DNA from: Gemmatimonadota bacterium
Lineage (GTDB): Bacteria; Gemmatimonadota; Gemmatimonadetes; Longimicrobiales; Gaopeijiaceae
NCBI GenBank assembly: GCA_022571515.1
Contig: JACZXQ010000001.1
Coordinates: 1-64,000, forward strand
Direction of reading: 5' to 3'
Length of the DNA stretch: 64,000 nucleotides
Shown here one piece after another: positions 1-7,723 of this stretch; position 1 is the first letter of the stretch; each line of letters begins with the position of its first letter. Both the position numbers and the translations under genes were made by a program. The notes under the pieces were generated by a model. The model worked only from the letters and a program-made list of their open reading frames with translations. It did not search any database and was not told where the DNA came from.

Positions 1-108
1 AGCGCCGGAGACCCCCGCCGTAACCGCGAGCAGCGGACCAGCACAGCACAGCGCGGACGCTGCGGCAGTGACGACTCCTCCAGAGGTTGTGACGATGGCC
101 TTTAGCAT
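1..108 (-). CDS. MerT-like mercuric/metal transport protein, N-terminal fragment cut by the window edge
   Basis: Reading leftward from an ATG at 108 gives 36 residues that run off the window. The start of the first hydrophobic segment contains a vicinal cysteine pair (residues 21-22) in ALCCAGPLLAV, then a Gly-rich end (TAGVSGA). MerT-type inner-membrane mercury importers carry exactly such a Cys-Cys pair followed by Gly-Pro-Leu in their first membrane helix. The MerR-type promoter at 151-181 points at this gene, with the -10 box about 43 bases before the ATG. Only the first helix is visible, so metal specificity and integrity are unknown; a MerT-related protein for another metal is possible. 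Confidence 0.6.
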   Translation of the reverse strand, partial: MLKAIVTTSGGVVTAAASALCCAGPLLAVTAGVSGA

Positions 109-150
109 CTTACCGATCCGGCGGGGGGGAACATCGAAGGCATCTTGTAA

Positions 151-181
151 GAATAAACCCTGGACCAAGGTACAGGGTCAA
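151..181 (-). promoter_or_regulatory. MerR-type promoter/operator for the MerT-like gene
   Basis: On the minus strand a TTGACC -35 box (176-181) is followed after 19 bp by TTATTC (151-156). A 22-bp dyad at 157-178 has arms ACCCTGGACC and GGTACAGGGT (9 of 10 paired) around AA. The dyad starting inside the -35 box and the overlong 19-bp spacer are the signature of promoters activated by MerR-family regulators. The same layout recurs at 4934-4964 and 7724-7754. Confidence 0.75.
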
Positions 182-242
182 GGGAGGGGCGCGTCGGATT
201 CGACCCGAGCGGAGGGGAACGACGGTAGCAGCCCATCCGGCA

Positions 243-368
243 CTACGAGCCGTCCATCTGGAGGTCATCGATAATGATGGCCCCGCTGCCCACCCGCTCG
301 AAGACACGGCCCTTGATGCGGACGCGGTGCTCCGTGTGCGGCTTCAGCATGTCATTGCTCCCCTTCAT
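243..368 (-). pseudogene. Short possible C-terminal fragment of an unrecognised secreted protein
   Basis: A 41-codon open stretch ending in TAG at 243-245 encodes a compact beta-rich sequence (HRVRIKGRVFERVGSGAIII) that looks like the end of a small OB-like or beta-barrel domain; no family is assigned. Upstream in frame a Cys and more plausible sequence continue (ASCQMKGS), but no good start or signal peptide is visible, and the next recognisable sequence upstream is debris of another gene at 434-512. It may be a small gene or a truncated remnant. Confidence 0.3.
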
Positions 369-433
369 CTGGCAGGACGCCTTTTTCGCCAAGGCTTCGG
401 CGGGAGGCAACAGCCCCGCTCGTCCTCTCGAGA

Positions 434-512
434 TTAATCGCCCTTCTCTTGCTCGTAGTCCGGGAACTCGGATTCGAAGTTGCGTGAAATCTTGGCCACC
501 TCGAAGCTCAAA
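434..512 (-). pseudogene. Remnant of a second HMA (heavy-metal-associated) protein, last ~25 codons
   Basis: Minus-strand translation ending at TAA (434-436) reads FEVAKISRNFESEFPDYEQ followed by EKGD. This matches the C-terminus of the intact HMA protein at 2279-2641 (FEVAKITRNFESEFPEFE) nearly residue for residue, with clear nucleotide similarity over about 75 bases. Similarity stops abruptly near 510, so the metal-binding domain, signal peptide and start are gone. It shows that the island once held two paralogous HMA genes or received a second copy by recombination. Confidence 0.8.
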
Positions 513-600
513 GGAGGCCGTGTCTACTCTCGGCTCCAAGTGTCCGTGCCCTCTCGATCCCACGGCGGTCCCCACGCCGGTTCCCGCCACCGGGAACGCT

Positions 601-1329
601 CTACCTCCAGGTCACTTCCATGGCGAAGAAGTGATCGAAGACCGCGCGCGTGGGGTCGTTTCTGTCGTCGCCCTCCGGGCTGCGTATGAAGAAATCGAGT
701 TGGATCGCTGCGGGGTTCACGGCACCGGCCGCGGATCTCTTGTTCAGAAGCGGATAGTTCACCTCTAGGGTTTCCCGGTCGCGCATGCCCTGCGTCACCA
801 TGAAGTGTATCTGGTAGTCCTCATAGAGCGTCGTGCCGTTCAGGGTCGCGTGACCAAAGCCCCAACCCGCCACATACAGAAGCGTCTTGGGCCAGTTCGT
901 GTCACCGCATCCTGAGTCGCCGTGCTCGAAGATGAAGGCTGCGATTCCTCCGTCCTGACACGGGCTGAATTCGTTGAAGCGATCCATTTCAATTGTGAGT
1001 TCTCCCTCTGGAATCTCCAGCCGCGCCACGAACCGGCCGGTGTTGTCGATCTCATTCACGTTGATCTCGACCGTGCCACCGACGGGGTGCACGCCTGCTG
1101 CGTCGTTGCCCATGTGATCCCACCCAGGCGCGTCCCGGAGACGTCCGACCTGGTGTACGCGGCCAGCGGAGAGGACGAAGCGCCCGTCGTAGAGATCGTG
1201 CTGTTCGGGAGTGTACAGGGTCATGGCAGCACCCGGCTGCCTCCGTGGCGTGGCCTCTTGGCCCTCGGCAGCCCCTCCGAGGAGGGCCCCAACGGTCCCC
1301 AGGAGCATGAGAACAGCTGTGCCTTTCAT
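601..1329 (-). CDS. Secreted protein of unknown function in metal island
   Basis: The 242-residue protein begins with a signal peptide (about residues 1-23) and starts at an ATG preceded by GGAGG six bases away. The mature part has no family I recognise. It is rich in acidic and aromatic residues and holds a Cys pair near the middle (FSPCQDGG and GDSGCGDTNW), which could form a disulfide. The region around TNWPKTLLYVAGWG and the later YQIHFMVTQGMRD looks like a secreted beta-rich fold. It lies 27 bases downstream of the cupredoxin-like gene and is probably cotranscribed with it. A role in periplasmic metal handling is only context inference. Confidence 0.65.
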   Translation of the reverse strand: MKGTAVLMLLGTVGALLGGAAEGQEATPRRQPGAAMTLYTPEQHDLYDGRFVLSAGRVHQVGRLRDAPGWDHMGNDAAGVHPVGGTVEINVNEIDNTGRFVARLEIPEGELTIEMDRFNEFSPCQDGGIAAFIFEHGDSGCGDTNWPKTLLYVAGWGFGHATLNGTTLYEDYQIHFMVTQGMRDRETLEVNYPLLNKRSAAGAVNPAAIQLDFFIRSPEGDDRNDPTRAVFDHFFAMEVTWR

Positions 1330-1356
1330 AGCGCGCCTCCAGTCTTTCGTCTGAGT

Positions 1357-2130
1357 CTAGGGTCGAGAAGGAGTGAGCGTGTACTCGATGTCGAGCCGGG
1401 CCGTCTCGTTCGGTCGAATCGCAACCTGAACCTGCTGCGTACCCAGTGTTTCGTGCCAAAGCTCCAGCGTGTAGCTCCCCGGCGGGATTCCCGAGATCCT
1501 AAGGAAGCCGAGTTCGTCCGACACCACGTGAAAGGGGTGGACATCCACTCGAATAAAGGCTCGCATCCAGCCGTGGACATCGCAGAGAACGATAATCACG
1601 CCGGGATCCTCGATTACTCGGGAGACAGTCATTCCCTGCAACGGCAGAGCTACGTTGGACCTGAGGGGACCGTAGTAGTGAGTGGTGTGCATGACCGAGT
1701 CACTGTTCTTCGCCACGATCGTGTCCCCTACCCTCGCTACGGCCACATGCGGAATGAACCGACATCCGTGGTTGTCGATCACGAGCCGTTGCGGAGGTCC
1801 CCCAGGAACCCCATCTGTGGGGACGTCGAGCAATGTCGCGATCACGTGCTGAACGCCTCGGGTCTCCGCCGCCACCAACAAGTCATCGAGGCTGTGGTCG
1901 AGACCGCATGCCTCTGGATCCGTCGTGTTCCGTACACGCGTTGATGTTGGCCAGGACTCACCTGCTAAACGCACATGACCTTCCAGCGCACCCGTAGCGG
2001 CTACCTGCGGCTGTCCACCCTGGGCTGCGAAGCCAGGCTGTGACGGTGCTGTCGCGAGAAGCACAAGCAGCGCGAGGCCGGAGAATGCCGAGGCCCGACT
2101 GATGCTGTGGCGACCGCGTCCTTTAATCAC
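1357..2130 (-). CDS. Secreted cupredoxin-like protein with carboxypeptidase-regulatory-like end
   Basis: A 257-residue protein with a signal peptide (to about residue 35). The central part resembles plastocyanin/cupredoxin-like domains: an upstream His cluster (SVMHTTHYYG) and the motif CDVHGWMRAF, where Cys, His and Met are spaced like type I copper ligands (C-x2-H-x2-M). The end (ISGIPPGSYTLELWHETLG) is typical of the beta-sandwich appended to such proteins. It would act in the periplasm in copper binding or electron transfer. The start is a GTG just after an AAGGAAGG stretch. Its position in a metal island fits copper, but binding is inferred from the ligand pattern alone. Confidence 0.7.
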   Translation of the reverse strand: MIKGRGRHSISRASAFSGLALLVLLATAPSQPGFAAQGGQPQVAATGALEGHVRLAGESWPTSTRVRNTTDPEACGLDHSLDDLLVAAETRGVQHVIATLLDVPTDGVPGGPPQRLVIDNHGCRFIPHVAVARVGDTIVAKNSDSVMHTTHYYGPLRSNVALPLQGMTVSRVIEDPGVIIVLCDVHGWMRAFIRVDVHPFHVVSDELGFLRISGIPPGSYTLELWHETLGTQQVQVAIRPNETARLDIEYTLTPSRP

Positions 2131-2278
2131 GACCTTCCTTCTCCGCAGTTGAGATGCTTGAGGAGGGTGGCAGCCGCTCTGATGAAACTCTTGCAGTCAT
2201 ACTTCCCTCCAGCGGTTACGGGTGGCAAAGACCCATCGGGAGGACGGTCATGACACCAAGCGTGGCGAAACCTGCGCA

Positions 2279-2641
2279 TCATTCCTTCGTTTTCTCGAAC
2301 TCCGGGAACTCCGACTCGAAGTTCCGGGTGATCTTGGCCACCTCGAAGCCGGCGTCCTTCACTGCTTTTTGGAGCAGCTCGGTGGGGATATCAGCGTCTT
2401 CTTCTAGCCGCAGCGTGGCAACTCCCGTTTCCAACACCACCTCGAGCTCGGTCACGCCGTCGAGCCTCTTGAGCTTCTGCTGGACGCCGTAGGCGCAAAA
2501 CGGGCAGCTCATCCCGAGGATCGTAACCTCAATCTGGCGTGGATCATCGTTCTGGCCTTGGGCCCGTTCTTGCCCGTACACCGCGGGCGCTGCCAGGCTA
2601 AAGGCAAACGCCAGGACAATCACTTTCCGAAATGCTCTCAT
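2279..2641 (-). CDS. Periplasmic HMA-domain metal-binding protein (MerP-like)
   Basis: 120 residues: signal peptide to about residue 23 (ending AVYGQ), then one heavy-metal-associated domain with the metal motif GMSCPFC and the usual helix partner (YGVQQKLKRLDGV). The tail FESEFPEFEKTKE is acidic and charged. The ATG at 2641 is chosen because GGAGGAGGG lies just upstream; longer reading would run into the permease gene. It presumably binds soft metal ions in the periplasm and hands them to a membrane carrier, most likely the permease encoded just upstream. A truncated second copy lies at 434-512. Confidence 0.85.
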   Translation of the reverse strand: MRAFRKVIVLAFAFSLAAPAVYGQERAQGQNDDPRQIEVTILGMSCPFCAYGVQQKLKRLDGVTELEVVLETGVATLRLEEDADIPTELLQKAVKDAGFEVAKITRNFESEFPEFEKTKE

Positions 2642-2676
2642 TATTCCCTCCTCCATGACCAAGGTTTCTGTCATCA

Positions 2677-2696
2677 TCATGACATCGTTGTCATGA
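2677..2696. promoter_or_regulatory. Perfect 20-bp palindrome between permease and HMA genes
   Basis: TCATGACA and TGTCATGA form perfect 8-bp arms around TCGT. The site lies 36 bases upstream of the HMA gene start and 25 bases past the permease stop, a position suited to an operator for a dimeric repressor. It does not resemble the MerR-type sites of this island, so it may serve a different regulator. It could also act as a processing hairpin in the mRNA. Confidence 0.45.
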
Positions 2697-2721
2697 CGTC
2701 TGCCCGAAGGGCTTCCCACCA

Positions 2722-3780
2722 TCACATCCCAGACATGGGCTGGAACCAATGGTGGAACCACGGCACGTCGTTGGGCCGAAGTGTCGAGTGCGTAAACGCC
2801 TCGAACGAGTCGCGGACCCCTACTATTCCGGCGAGCCAGTCCAGGCCCCACCACCAAGCCGTAGCCGCCAGCGCGCCAGCCAGAATCGCAACCACGAGCC
2901 ACACCAGCACCTTCTTACCCAGCTCCACGCCCAAGAGCGCGAAATACCGATGCAGCGTGAACGGCATGACGAGCGTCCCGAGATAGAAAGCGGACAACCC
3001 GGCGTAGCTCACGAATTGCGCCTTCCACAGTCCCGCCGCGAACAGCGCGTTGCCGACGAGGGGAGCACCGGTCACATAGGCAAGCAAGAGGCCTACCCCG
3101 GCGTTCCCGAGCTGCACCAAGGGTCCCTTTGTGCCCTGCAACGACGGAGCTCCGGGTGACTGGCCGAGGGCGAGAAAGAAACCGATGCCGAGCACTCCGA
3201 AGAGCAGCGGCCACCAAAGCGAATAGACCTGTCCCCCCAGGGACATGCCGAACCGCACCAAGACCGGTCCGCGCCGCACGATAGGCGTGGTCTCTACGCC
3301 TTCCGCGAGTTCGCGTGCGGCGGACTGCCGTGCCGCTTCCCACAGTGATTTCGGCGTCCGCCGGAGCCCGTACACCAGGACCGCCAACACGGCGGCGACG
3401 GCGACGAATTGGCCGAGCATCGGCTGCGGTCCGTTCAGCTCCACGATGAAGAACAACAACCAAATGAACAGTGCCTGTGCCGAGACGAGATACGCCATCA
3501 CTCCGATCGGGCTGACCCCGTGCGCCAATAATTCCTTGGCCTGCGCGAATATCCGGCTGCGGCTCGGTGGGCTCAGCACCCCAAGGAGCGCTGCCAGCCC
3601 CACCGTCCGCCAGCCGTCGTCGCGGGCCTCGAGCACGCGGCGCCGCCACATGTCGAAGAAGAACGATTCGCTCAGGGCCGTGAGCGCAACCGCAAGCGCC
3701 CAGACCCACCAGAGCATCAAGATGAAGTGGCGGCCGGAGAACATGGCCCACTGCTGCATGTTCTCTATGAAAGGTGGCAT
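2722..3780 (-). CDS. Predicted multi-pass permease (DUF318/ArsP-like)
   Basis: 352 residues with about eight to ten hydrophobic segments. The early loop after the first helix (SESFFFDMWRRR, then GLAALLGVLSP) and the mid-protein second half (SLWWPLLFGVLGIGFFLAL, then LVGNALFAAGLW) resemble permeases of the two-repeat DUF318/ArsP type, which move metalloid or metal compounds. No Cys-rich motif is present. The gene lies between an outer-membrane barrel gene (40-base gap upstream) and an HMA gene downstream, suggesting a membrane step between the other two. The family assignment is by general pattern, so the substrate is open. Confidence 0.6.
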   Translation of the reverse strand: MPPFIENMQQWAMFSGRHFILMLWWVWALAVALTALSESFFFDMWRRRVLEARDDGWRTVGLAALLGVLSPPSRSRIFAQAKELLAHGVSPIGVMAYLVSAQALFIWLLFFIVELNGPQPMLGQFVAVAAVLAVLVYGLRRTPKSLWEAARQSAARELAEGVETTPIVRRGPVLVRFGMSLGGQVYSLWWPLLFGVLGIGFFLALGQSPGAPSLQGTKGPLVQLGNAGVGLLLAYVTGAPLVGNALFAAGLWKAQFVSYAGLSAFYLGTLVMPFTLHRYFALLGVELGKKVLVWLVVAILAGALAATAWWWGLDWLAGIVGVRDSFEAFTHSTLRPNDVPWFHHWFQPMSGM

Positions 3781-3819
3781 TTGTATTCTCTCGCTACATC
3801 TCGTTCATCGTTTGCGTCA

Positions 3820-4848
3820 TTATCGCAAGAACGAAAACCGGAATCGGGTTCCGAGCTGAAACCGGGTGTCGTGCTCCAACTGGGTTCCGTTGAGGTCCTG
3901 CACGATCGGAAACTGGACGGATGCCTCGAACAAGAGCCACGGGGTAGGAATCCACTGGATATCCGGACTCAGGAACAGCAAGTGACCACCGGAATCCGGA
4001 TTGGGCGTGCCGTCGATTTCGCCTCGCTTCGCCACCTCGCCATTCAGTTCGAAGTAGACGATGAGCGATTTGTCTCTGAGGGTCTTGTAGACCCACGGTG
4101 CGAGGCGGAGGCCCAGCGCCACGTCATAGCTGAAGACGTCACCCGCTTCAATACCGTCGTCGCTGGTGTTGATTCGGTAACCGGCGTTGGCGAGAAGGCC
4201 GAAGCGGTCGCGCGTCATCGTGAACAACGCCTTAAAGGGAAAATCCCAGGAGCCGGAACCCACTTGCAGCGGCCGAGGGGCGACGGTCCCGTCAGGCATA
4301 GTGGCTCCGATTTCACCCACAGGAATCTTGACTCCGCCCTGAATCCCTAGGCGCGTGGTTCCCTTCAACTGGTTCTTGATGAAGAAGATCCACTTGGTGT
4401 CCACGACCACGTCGCCGACCCCGCTGGTCGCATAATCGCCTCGCGCCCCGCCAGGTGCAGTGAAGTCCATGGACTTGCGCACGAACGGCACGATCACTCG
4501 TGTGGTCCACATCGGCGTGATGGCGTACGGAAGGACGCCGAACGCCTGCACGAATACGTCGATGTCGCGTCGCATCGGATCGGTGATTCCCACGCCATCG
4601 CGCCGCAGACCCCCTCGGCCGAAGAACGAAGAGAACGTGCGCGCAGCGGATTCTTCGAAGCCGGTTGTAATTGCGGTCGCGGTGTGGAACGGCAGCACCT
4701 GGGCTGTAAGGTTCGCGGGAGCCAGCAGTACTGCGGCCGACAGCCACGTGACGAGCCCGGACGCCTTTCGGACGCACGCGTTGTGAGGTCCAGCGTGTGC
4801 CAGCCTGCCAGGGCCTGACCGCGTTCTATTGTCAAACATCGAATTCAT
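3820..4848 (-). CDS. Outer-membrane beta-barrel protein (transporter-like), metal island
   Basis: 342 residues from an ATG with GGAG six bases upstream (an earlier in-frame ATG at 4905 lacks this). A long N-region and hydrophobic segment (VTWLSAAVLLAPANLTAQ) form a signal peptide. The rest is amphipathic beta strands with alternating pattern, ending in aromatic-Arg strand RFQLGTRFRFSFLR, typical of an outer-membrane barrel. It resembles the MetA-like barrel family often found beside metal or aromatic transport genes. The MerR-type promoter at 4934-4964 lies immediately upstream and points at it, so metal-induced expression is likely. It could be a channel for metal export or a structural barrel. 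Confidence 0.7.
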   Translation of the reverse strand: MNSMFDNRTRSGPGRLAHAGPHNACVRKASGLVTWLSAAVLLAPANLTAQVLPFHTATAITTGFEESAARTFSSFFGRGGLRRDGVGITDPMRRDIDVFVQAFGVLPYAITPMWTTRVIVPFVRKSMDFTAPGGARGDYATSGVGDVVVDTKWIFFIKNQLKGTTRLGIQGGVKIPVGEIGATMPDGTVAPRPLQVGSGSWDFPFKALFTMTRDRFGLLANAGYRINTSDDGIEAGDVFSYDVALGLRLAPWVYKTLRDKSLIVYFELNGEVAKRGEIDGTPNPDSGGHLLFLSPDIQWIPTPWLLFEASVQFPIVQDLNGTQLEHDTRFQLGTRFRFSFLR

Positions 4849-4933
4849 ATCTAGCTCCGTCACGTCGGTCGGACTCCACTGAAAATCCCTTGCGAGCAGC
4901 GGCAAGCAGACGGGCTGCGTTACGCTGCTGGCA

Positions 4934-4964
4934 AGCTAGACCTTCGAGCCTAGTCCAAGGTCAA
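4934..4964 (-). promoter_or_regulatory. MerR-type promoter/operator for the outer-membrane/permease/HMA genes
   Basis: Minus strand: TTGACC -35 (4959-4964), 19-bp spacer, TAGCTT (4934-4939). The 22-bp dyad 4940-4961 has arms ACCTTCGAGC and AGTCCAAGGT around CT. The OsmC stop codon (4961-4963) lies inside the -35 box, so this internal promoter is packed against the end of the upstream operon. Confidence 0.75.
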
Positions 4965-5335
4965 GGGTCTGTCGGAACGCTGCCCGTGATTTCGGTTCCC
5001 GACACCAGAGTCGCCTGGATCGGGCACGCCTCGGCCAGGCGTTGGACGACTTGCTTGGGCGAGTCCGGAAGTCCCGGCCAAGAGAGGTTCACATCCATCT
5101 GTTTCACTCGATTGTCTCCAGCGCCCCCGTGTTTCCAACTGACGGCGATGATGACCGGGGCCATATCAATCCCCGCACGTTCCGCCCAGGGTTCGATGAG
5201 CAGCACGATGCAGGACGCGAGCGAGCCCGCGAGCGAGTGGTAGGGCGAAACGGCGATGTCTTCGGACGTGATTTCAAAGCCCTCTCCGGCCATCTCCAGC
5301 CGGATCCTCAATTCACCTTCCAGAATCATCCTCAT
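4961..5335 (-). CDS. OsmC-like protein
   Basis: 124 residues of the OsmC/Ohr fold: the first reactive Cys in SPYHSLAGSLASC and the second in LAEACPIQATLVSG, spaced as in the family, followed by the closing strand. Family members reduce peroxides or act as thiol-dependent proteins in the cytoplasm. Its ATG overlaps the stop of the P-type ATPase gene (ATGA at 5332-5335), so the two are translationally coupled. That tie to a metal pump suggests it deals with metal-induced oxidative or thiol stress, or carries metal via its Cys pair; this is inference. Confidence 0.85.
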   Translation of the reverse strand: MRMILEGELRIRLEMAGEGFEITSEDIAVSPYHSLAGSLASCIVLLIEPWAERAGIDMAPVIIAVSWKHGGAGDNRVKQMDVNLSWPGLPDSPKQVVQRLAEACPIQATLVSGTEITGSVPTDP

Positions 5336-7692
5336 TCGACGTGTTCGCTTCGCTGCACCCGGAAACCCACATTCGCCAGCACTTCGGCGAGGCGATCCTG
5401 GATGGTGCGGGCACAGCCCTCGCAGTGCATGTCCGGCACCTGGAGCAAGAGCTTGGTCGGCGTCACTTCACGCTCCTCCGGTGGAGGCGCCGGAGCTTCC
5501 TCCCCACCCTCAACGCGACCCAAGACCCTCCCCCAGAAGGAGTTCGCCAGCACGGCGCTGACGCTCGTGACCATCGCCATCATCGCCCAGATGGGATGCA
5601 CGACTCCCGTCGCGGCCAAGGGGATACCCACGCCGTTGAACGCGAAGGCCAGGGTCAGGTTCTGAACGGTCTTCCGGTACGACATACGGCCGATGGCGAT
5701 GGCGTCGCTCACCCCCTCCAGTCGGCTGTGGATGAGCACGACATCGGCCGACTCGATGGCGATGTCTGTCCCTGCGCCGATCGCAATGCCGACATCGGCC
5801 TGCGTGAGAGCCGGCGCGTCGTTGATCCCGTCGCCCACCATGGCCACGCGAACGCCGGTCGCCTGGATCTCCCGGATCTTGGCCGCTTTCTCCTCGGGCG
5901 ACACTTCGGCGATCACATTCTCGATCCCGACCTCGCGTGCCACGATGGTGGCTGCCTGCCGGTTGTCGCCGGTTAGCATCGTCGGCTCGATACCAGCCTG
6001 CTTGAGGCGCGCGATGGCCTCCGCGGCGCCGTCCTTGACCGTGTCGGCGATGGCAATGAGTCCGATGAGCCGAGTGCTGCGGGCGACGCCTACGACGGTA
6101 TGCCCACGACCCTCTAGCTCGTCGAGCGTTTCTAGGGCGTCGGTATCAAACTGGACCTCGCGTTCTTCGAGCAGCTTCCGACGTCCCACGACGATGCGTT
6201 CGCCGGCGACTTCCGCCACGACGCCCCGGCCGGTCACGGACTCGAACGCGTCGGGCGCCTCGACGTCGACGCCCCGGTGTTCGGCATGGGCCACAATCGC
6301 TTGGCCCAGGAAGTGCTCAGAGAGCAGTTCGGCAGAGGCGGCCACGCCGAGGACGTCGTGTCTCGACACCTCGCCAACGGCTACCACATCCACCACCGAG
6401 GGATCGCCCTCGGTAATGGTGCCGGTCTTATCCAGCACGACCGCGCGAATGTCTTTCATGATCTGGAACGCCTCGGCGCTCCGGATGAGTACTCCCCGCT
6501 CGGCCGCCAGCCCACCACCTCGAATCAGGGCGAGCGGCGTCGCCATCCCGAGGGCACACGGATAGCCCATGACCAGCACGCTGAGCGCCGCGAAGATCGC
6601 GCGCGTCCAGTCCGGGGAACCGGTAAAGATCCAAGCGCCGCCGGTCCAGAAGAGGAAGCTCAGGGCAGAGACCGCCAGCACGCCGGGCACGAAGTAGGTG
6701 AGGATCGCGTCGACGAGCTGGATGATGCCCGGCTTCATCGCGCGTGCTTCCTGCACATGCTTGGCAACCCGGCGGAGGAAGGTGTCTTCGCCCACGCGGG
6801 TGACTTCGATCAGGAGCGAGCCGGCCTTATTCACCGAACCGCCGATCGCCTCAGCACCCGGGGCCTTCTCGACAGGCAGTGCCTCTCCGGTCACAATCGA
6901 CTCGTCCACCGCGGAAAAACCGTCGACCACCTCCCCATCCACCGGAATGCGCTCGCCCGGGCGAACCCGGACGCGATCGCCGACCCGGACCTCTTCGATA
7001 GCGACCTCGATCTCGACGCCGTTCCGTACCACGCGGGCAGTGTCCGGCTGGAGCTCCAGTAGCCTGCGCACCGCCTCCTGGCTGCGAGCGCGGACGGTGG
7101 TGGAGACGTAGCCACTCAGGAGGTGGTAGGTCATGAGAAAGGTCGCGGCCACGAAGAAGTCGGCGGGAAAGGCGGGAGCAACGAATCCCAGCAGGCCCGC
7201 GAGGTAGGCACCCGACGCCCCAAAGGACAGCAGGACGTGCTGGTTGAAGATCCGCCGCCGCAGGCTTCCCCACGCCATGCGTAGGACGTGCGAGCCCACC
7301 CCGAAGACGGCGACCGTCGCGATGGCCGCCTGAAGGATTCTACTTGCCGGGATGTGGATGCCGACCCACATGAGCGCCATGAAGACAATCGAAACCGTGG
7401 CGAGCGCCGCGTTCGCAAAGAGCTTACGCTTCTCGCGCCGCAACTCCTCCTGCTGCTCTTCGTAAGCCCGCACCCGGTTCGGATCTCGGACCGTGTAACC
7501 CAGGTCGCGCAACACATCTCTTACACGCGCTTCATCGATTCGCTCGGCGTCGTACTCGATGAGCGCTTCCTCGTGAGCTACGCTGACGGCGACAGTCTCG
7601 ACCCCTTCCGTGTTCTCAAAGGCTCGGCGGATGCTCTCCTGGCAGAAAGAACAGTGCATCCCTCCGACATTGAGCTGCAGTCTCGCTGTCAT
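5332..7692 (-). CDS. P1B-type heavy-metal (copper-type) ATPase with unusual YPC motif
   Basis: 786 residues. An N-terminal HMA domain carries GGMHCSFC (residues 10-17). Then come membrane helices, the actuator motif SIVTGEALP (about 266), the channel helix with MGYPCALGMATP (YPC at 377-379), the phosphorylation motif DKTGTITEGD (Asp421), the nucleotide-site motif SEHFLGQA and the hinge GDGINDAPALTQAD. Copper pumps normally have CPC; here the first Cys is Tyr. The later helices show AFAFNGVGIP and MVTSVSAVLANS, close to copper-ATPase patterns. The C-terminus is a shortened HMA with MHCEGC (755-760). AGGAGG precedes the ATG. It should export soft metal from the cytoplasm; exact metal is uncertain. 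Expression is likely driven by the MerR-type promoter at 7724-7754. Confidence 0.9.
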   Translation of the reverse strand: MTARLQLNVGGMHCSFCQESIRRAFENTEGVETVAVSVAHEEALIEYDAERIDEARVRDVLRDLGYTVRDPNRVRAYEEQQEELRREKRKLFANAALATVSIVFMALMWVGIHIPASRILQAAIATVAVFGVGSHVLRMAWGSLRRRIFNQHVLLSFGASGAYLAGLLGFVAPAFPADFFVAATFLMTYHLLSGYVSTTVRARSQEAVRRLLELQPDTARVVRNGVEIEVAIEEVRVGDRVRVRPGERIPVDGEVVDGFSAVDESIVTGEALPVEKAPGAEAIGGSVNKAGSLLIEVTRVGEDTFLRRVAKHVQEARAMKPGIIQLVDAILTYFVPGVLAVSALSFLFWTGGAWIFTGSPDWTRAIFAALSVLVMGYPCALGMATPLALIRGGGLAAERGVLIRSAEAFQIMKDIRAVVLDKTGTITEGDPSVVDVVAVGEVSRHDVLGVAASAELLSEHFLGQAIVAHAEHRGVDVEAPDAFESVTGRGVVAEVAGERIVVGRRKLLEEREVQFDTDALETLDELEGRGHTVVGVARSTRLIGLIAIADTVKDGAAEAIARLKQAGIEPTMLTGDNRQAATIVAREVGIENVIAEVSPEEKAAKIREIQATGVRVAMVGDGINDAPALTQADVGIAIGAGTDIAIESADVVLIHSRLEGVSDAIAIGRMSYRKTVQNLTLAFAFNGVGIPLAATGVVHPIWAMMAMVTSVSAVLANSFWGRVLGRVEGGEEAPAPPPEEREVTPTKLLLQVPDMHCEGCARTIQDRLAEVLANVGFRVQRSEHVE

Positions 7693-7723
7693 CTCGACCT
7701 CCTGATCTCTTCGACTTGATCCA

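Noticed and set aside
2642-2902. Longer HMA protein starting at 2902
   Set aside because: That extension lies inside the permease gene and would bury the signal peptide; GGAGGAGGG before the ATG at 2641 supports the shorter start.
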